Positions 14,521-15,764 of a stretch of DNA of 15,764 nucleotides are shown here, piece after piece (position 1 is the stretch's first letter; every line of letters begins with the position of its first letter). The notes under the pieces are model-generated. The model saw only the letters and a list, made by a program, of their open reading frames with translations, did no database searches and was not told the origin of the DNA. Source of the DNA: UBA3495 sp964629875 (lineage in GTDB: Bacteria; Chloroflexota; Dehalococcoidia; Lucifugimonadales; UBA3495); the NCBI GenBank assembly GCA_964629875.1, contig CAZVRK010000030.1, positions 1 through 15,764 on the forward strand. The letters are read 5' to 3'. Both the position numbers and the translations under genes were made by a program.

Positions 14521-14856
14521 TTATTCTAGATGAATAGTAGCAGTGACTCTGGGTGCGTTCCCGACAACTCTAGTAGTATGTCCGGTTCCAGTTATGTCTT
14601 CAGCTAAATTAACATCTCCGGGTCCTAAATGCTGAATTCTTCCATCGCGTAGGCCTATTTCTGCTTCTCCGGATAAGGTGATGATGTATTGTCTTCTAGG
14701 TGCGTTATGCCAATCACTAAAATAGCCTGATTCTGATGATCTGAAAATAGCTTTGGTAGCTTCATGCAATGTTGTTAAATCTGGGGTAGAAGCTAGGTCT
14801 AACTCTTCCATTTGGGATGTACCGTTTGCATCTGTATAAAGTCTGAAAAAAGCCAT
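14521..14856 (-). CDS. Small single-domain cupin protein
   Basis: A 111-residue soluble protein with a beta-rich cupin core. The motif-1 region has H50 in DWHNAPRRQYII with Gln56 and SGEAEI (62-67); the motif-2 region has LGPGDV (77-82) and GTGH with His93. The HxH pair is not complete, so metal ligands may be His50, Gln56 and His93, or metal may be absent. Similar short cupins occur as companions of oxidative or hydrolytic catabolic enzymes; substrate and activity cannot be read here. ATG at 14856 follows AAAGGAG at six bases, a good ribosome-binding site. It lies 41 bp downstream of the amidohydrolase gene and directly before a strong terminator, so it is the last gene of that operon. Confidence 0.8.
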   Translation of the reverse strand: MAFFRLYTDANGTSQMEELDLASTPDLTTLHEATKAIFRSSESGYFSDWHNAPRRQYIITLSGEAEIGLRDGRIQHLGPGDVNLAEDITGTGHTTRVVGNAPRVTATIHLE

Positions 14857-14897
14857 AGTCGTCTCCTTTTATATTTATGTTTTACAGATTTGGAAAT

Positions 14898-15764
14898 TTA
14901 TGTTGCTATTTTATATATTCTTGTGGCCGTATCATGAAATAAATCAGCTCTTTCTTTATCAGAATATTGCTTAGATAGAAGTTTGAATGCATTAAATAAT
15001 ATGTTGTATGAATATGAAACCTTATCAGGCGGGAAATTGCTTTCAAACATACATCGAGCAGGGGTAAATTGGTCTATGCAATAATTAATTAAAGGAGCTA
15101 ATTCATTAGATAAAGTTTCTGAACTTATAGGTTTATTATATGTATGCCAAAGGAAACCGTATCTAGGTTGTCCTATTCCACCAAGTTTCAATACTATGTT
15201 TTCACATTCTGATACTTTCCTAATACCTTCTCTCCAATGAGGTAAAACTTCGTTGTCTTTATTGGCATATGGTCCAATTCTGTACAAACCACCAATGTGA
15301 TTCAATATGATCGTTAGATCTGGAACAGATTTGGCAAAATCTGCTAGTTCTTCTAATTGGTGGAAATAGACTGTTATGTCTAGAGACAATCCCATTGTTC
15401 CCAGTACTTGTGCTCCTTTTCTAAAATTTGCATTTGCTAGTTGTTGTTCTGGGGCACGTGTTTCTACGTCAGGATTTGGATCCCAGCCACAAGGTTGCCT
15501 GATACCTTGGAATCTGTTTGGACTAGCTAATCTAAGAGATTCCAAAACCGGTTGGACTTTTTCTCCTAGGTTTAGATTCCCATTTCCGATTATTGCTGCT
15601 GCAGCTCTTGTTGGACCATAAATACCGCTGGCGCTGGCAGCTGCTAAACCCTGGACGAACTCAATTTCTCCAACAGGTTTTAAATCATCAGGTCCATCTG
15701 GTTTGTACATTGACCTTGTTTCAATAAACACTGTGGATCTTATATTGTGGCCGCTATATACGTC
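14898..15764 (-). CDS. Amidohydrolase-2 family TIM-barrel hydrolase (COG3618-type), 5'-truncated
   Basis: The frame stays open to the window end; the 288 visible residues begin DVYSGHNIRSTVFIETRSMY, a typical internal segment of this family, so the GTG at 15731 is not the start. Further landmarks: GIYGPTRAAAAIIG, FQGIRQ, LNHIGG with its histidine at visible residue 156, LKLGGIG, and the terminal RCMFESNFPPDK (about 237-248), where SNFP replaces the SDFP of other amidohydrolases, as is usual in this subgroup. The family contains metal-dependent lactonases, such as 4-sulfomuconolactone and fucono-lactone type enzymes, and decarboxylases; the substrate is unknown. The N-terminal metal-binding HxH motif should lie outside the window. 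It is co-directional with the cupin gene, 41 bp upstream of it, suggesting one catabolic operon. Confidence 0.88.
   Translation of the reverse strand, partial: DVYSGHNIRSTVFIETRSMYKPDGPDDLKPVGEIEFVQGLAAASASGIYGPTRAAAAIIGNGNLNLGEKVQPVLESLRLASPNRFQGIRQPCGWDPNPDVETRAPEQQLANANFRKGAQVLGTMGLSLDITVYFHQLEELADFAKSVPDLTIILNHIGGLYRIGPYANKDNEVLPHWREGIRKVSECENIVLKLGGIGQPRYGFLWHTYNKPISSETLSNELAPLINYCIDQFTPARCMFESNFPPDKVSYSYNILFNAFKLLSKQYSDKERADLFHDTATRIYKIAT

Noticed and set aside
14898..15731. GTG at 15731 as the amidohydrolase start
   Set aside because: The frame stays open to the window end and the upstream residues DVYSGHN match the family, so the gene is truncated by the window.

Overview
The window looks like a piece of a free-living, probably marine, Chloroflexota genome (Dehalococcoidia/SAR202-like). 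Three things point there: a solute-binding lipoprotein with an EVEKVV-type repeat just after its lipidated cysteine; an ImuB-like protein followed by a separate small DUF6504-like protein and DnaE2; and a Gram-positive-type SOS box (GAAC-N4-GTTC), the type known for LexA of Dehalococcoides. This assignment is inference. No rRNA, tRNA, CRISPR array or mobile element was found.

Layout, left to right. Bases 1-672 (+) hold the 3' part of an alpha/beta hydrolase. Bases 858-1976 (+) encode a glycine betaine/choline-type solute-binding lipoprotein with a good promoter upstream and a strong hairpin downstream. Bases 2051-2710 carry no convincing gene, but end in a + strand terminator-like hairpin and may hold a small RNA. 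Bases 2711-4953 (-) encode the permease and ATPase of the same importer type, so the binding protein faces its likely partners. Bases 4954-5321 are a mostly featureless leader region closed by a perfect 15-bp inverted repeat.

Bases 5322-9746 (-) form a tight three-gene set: a LolD/MacB-like ATPase, a large FtsX-type permease, and a membrane-anchored AttH/CrtC-like lipocalin-fold protein. Bases 9788-14351 (-) are a translesion-synthesis mutasome: an ImuB-like inactive Y-family polymerase, its C-terminal DUF6504-like domain on a separate overlapping frame, and the error-prone polymerase DnaE2 (ImuC). Its promoter has a perfect GAACATTTGTTC palindrome between the -35 and -10 elements, a classic position for LexA repression. 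No terminator is visible between dnaE2 and the exporter genes (41 bp), so one SOS-controlled transcript of about 9 kb could run from imuB to the hairpin at 5279-5317. Bases 14521-15764 (-) hold a small cupin gene and a COG3618-type amidohydrolase cut by the window end, closed by a strong intrinsic terminator at 14463-14503.

The window does not show a wholly new system. The most unusual points are the split ImuB, the SOS-box promoter, the possible linkage of the mutasome to an AttEFGH-like exporter, and the structured non-coding segment near 2.05-2.65 kb.
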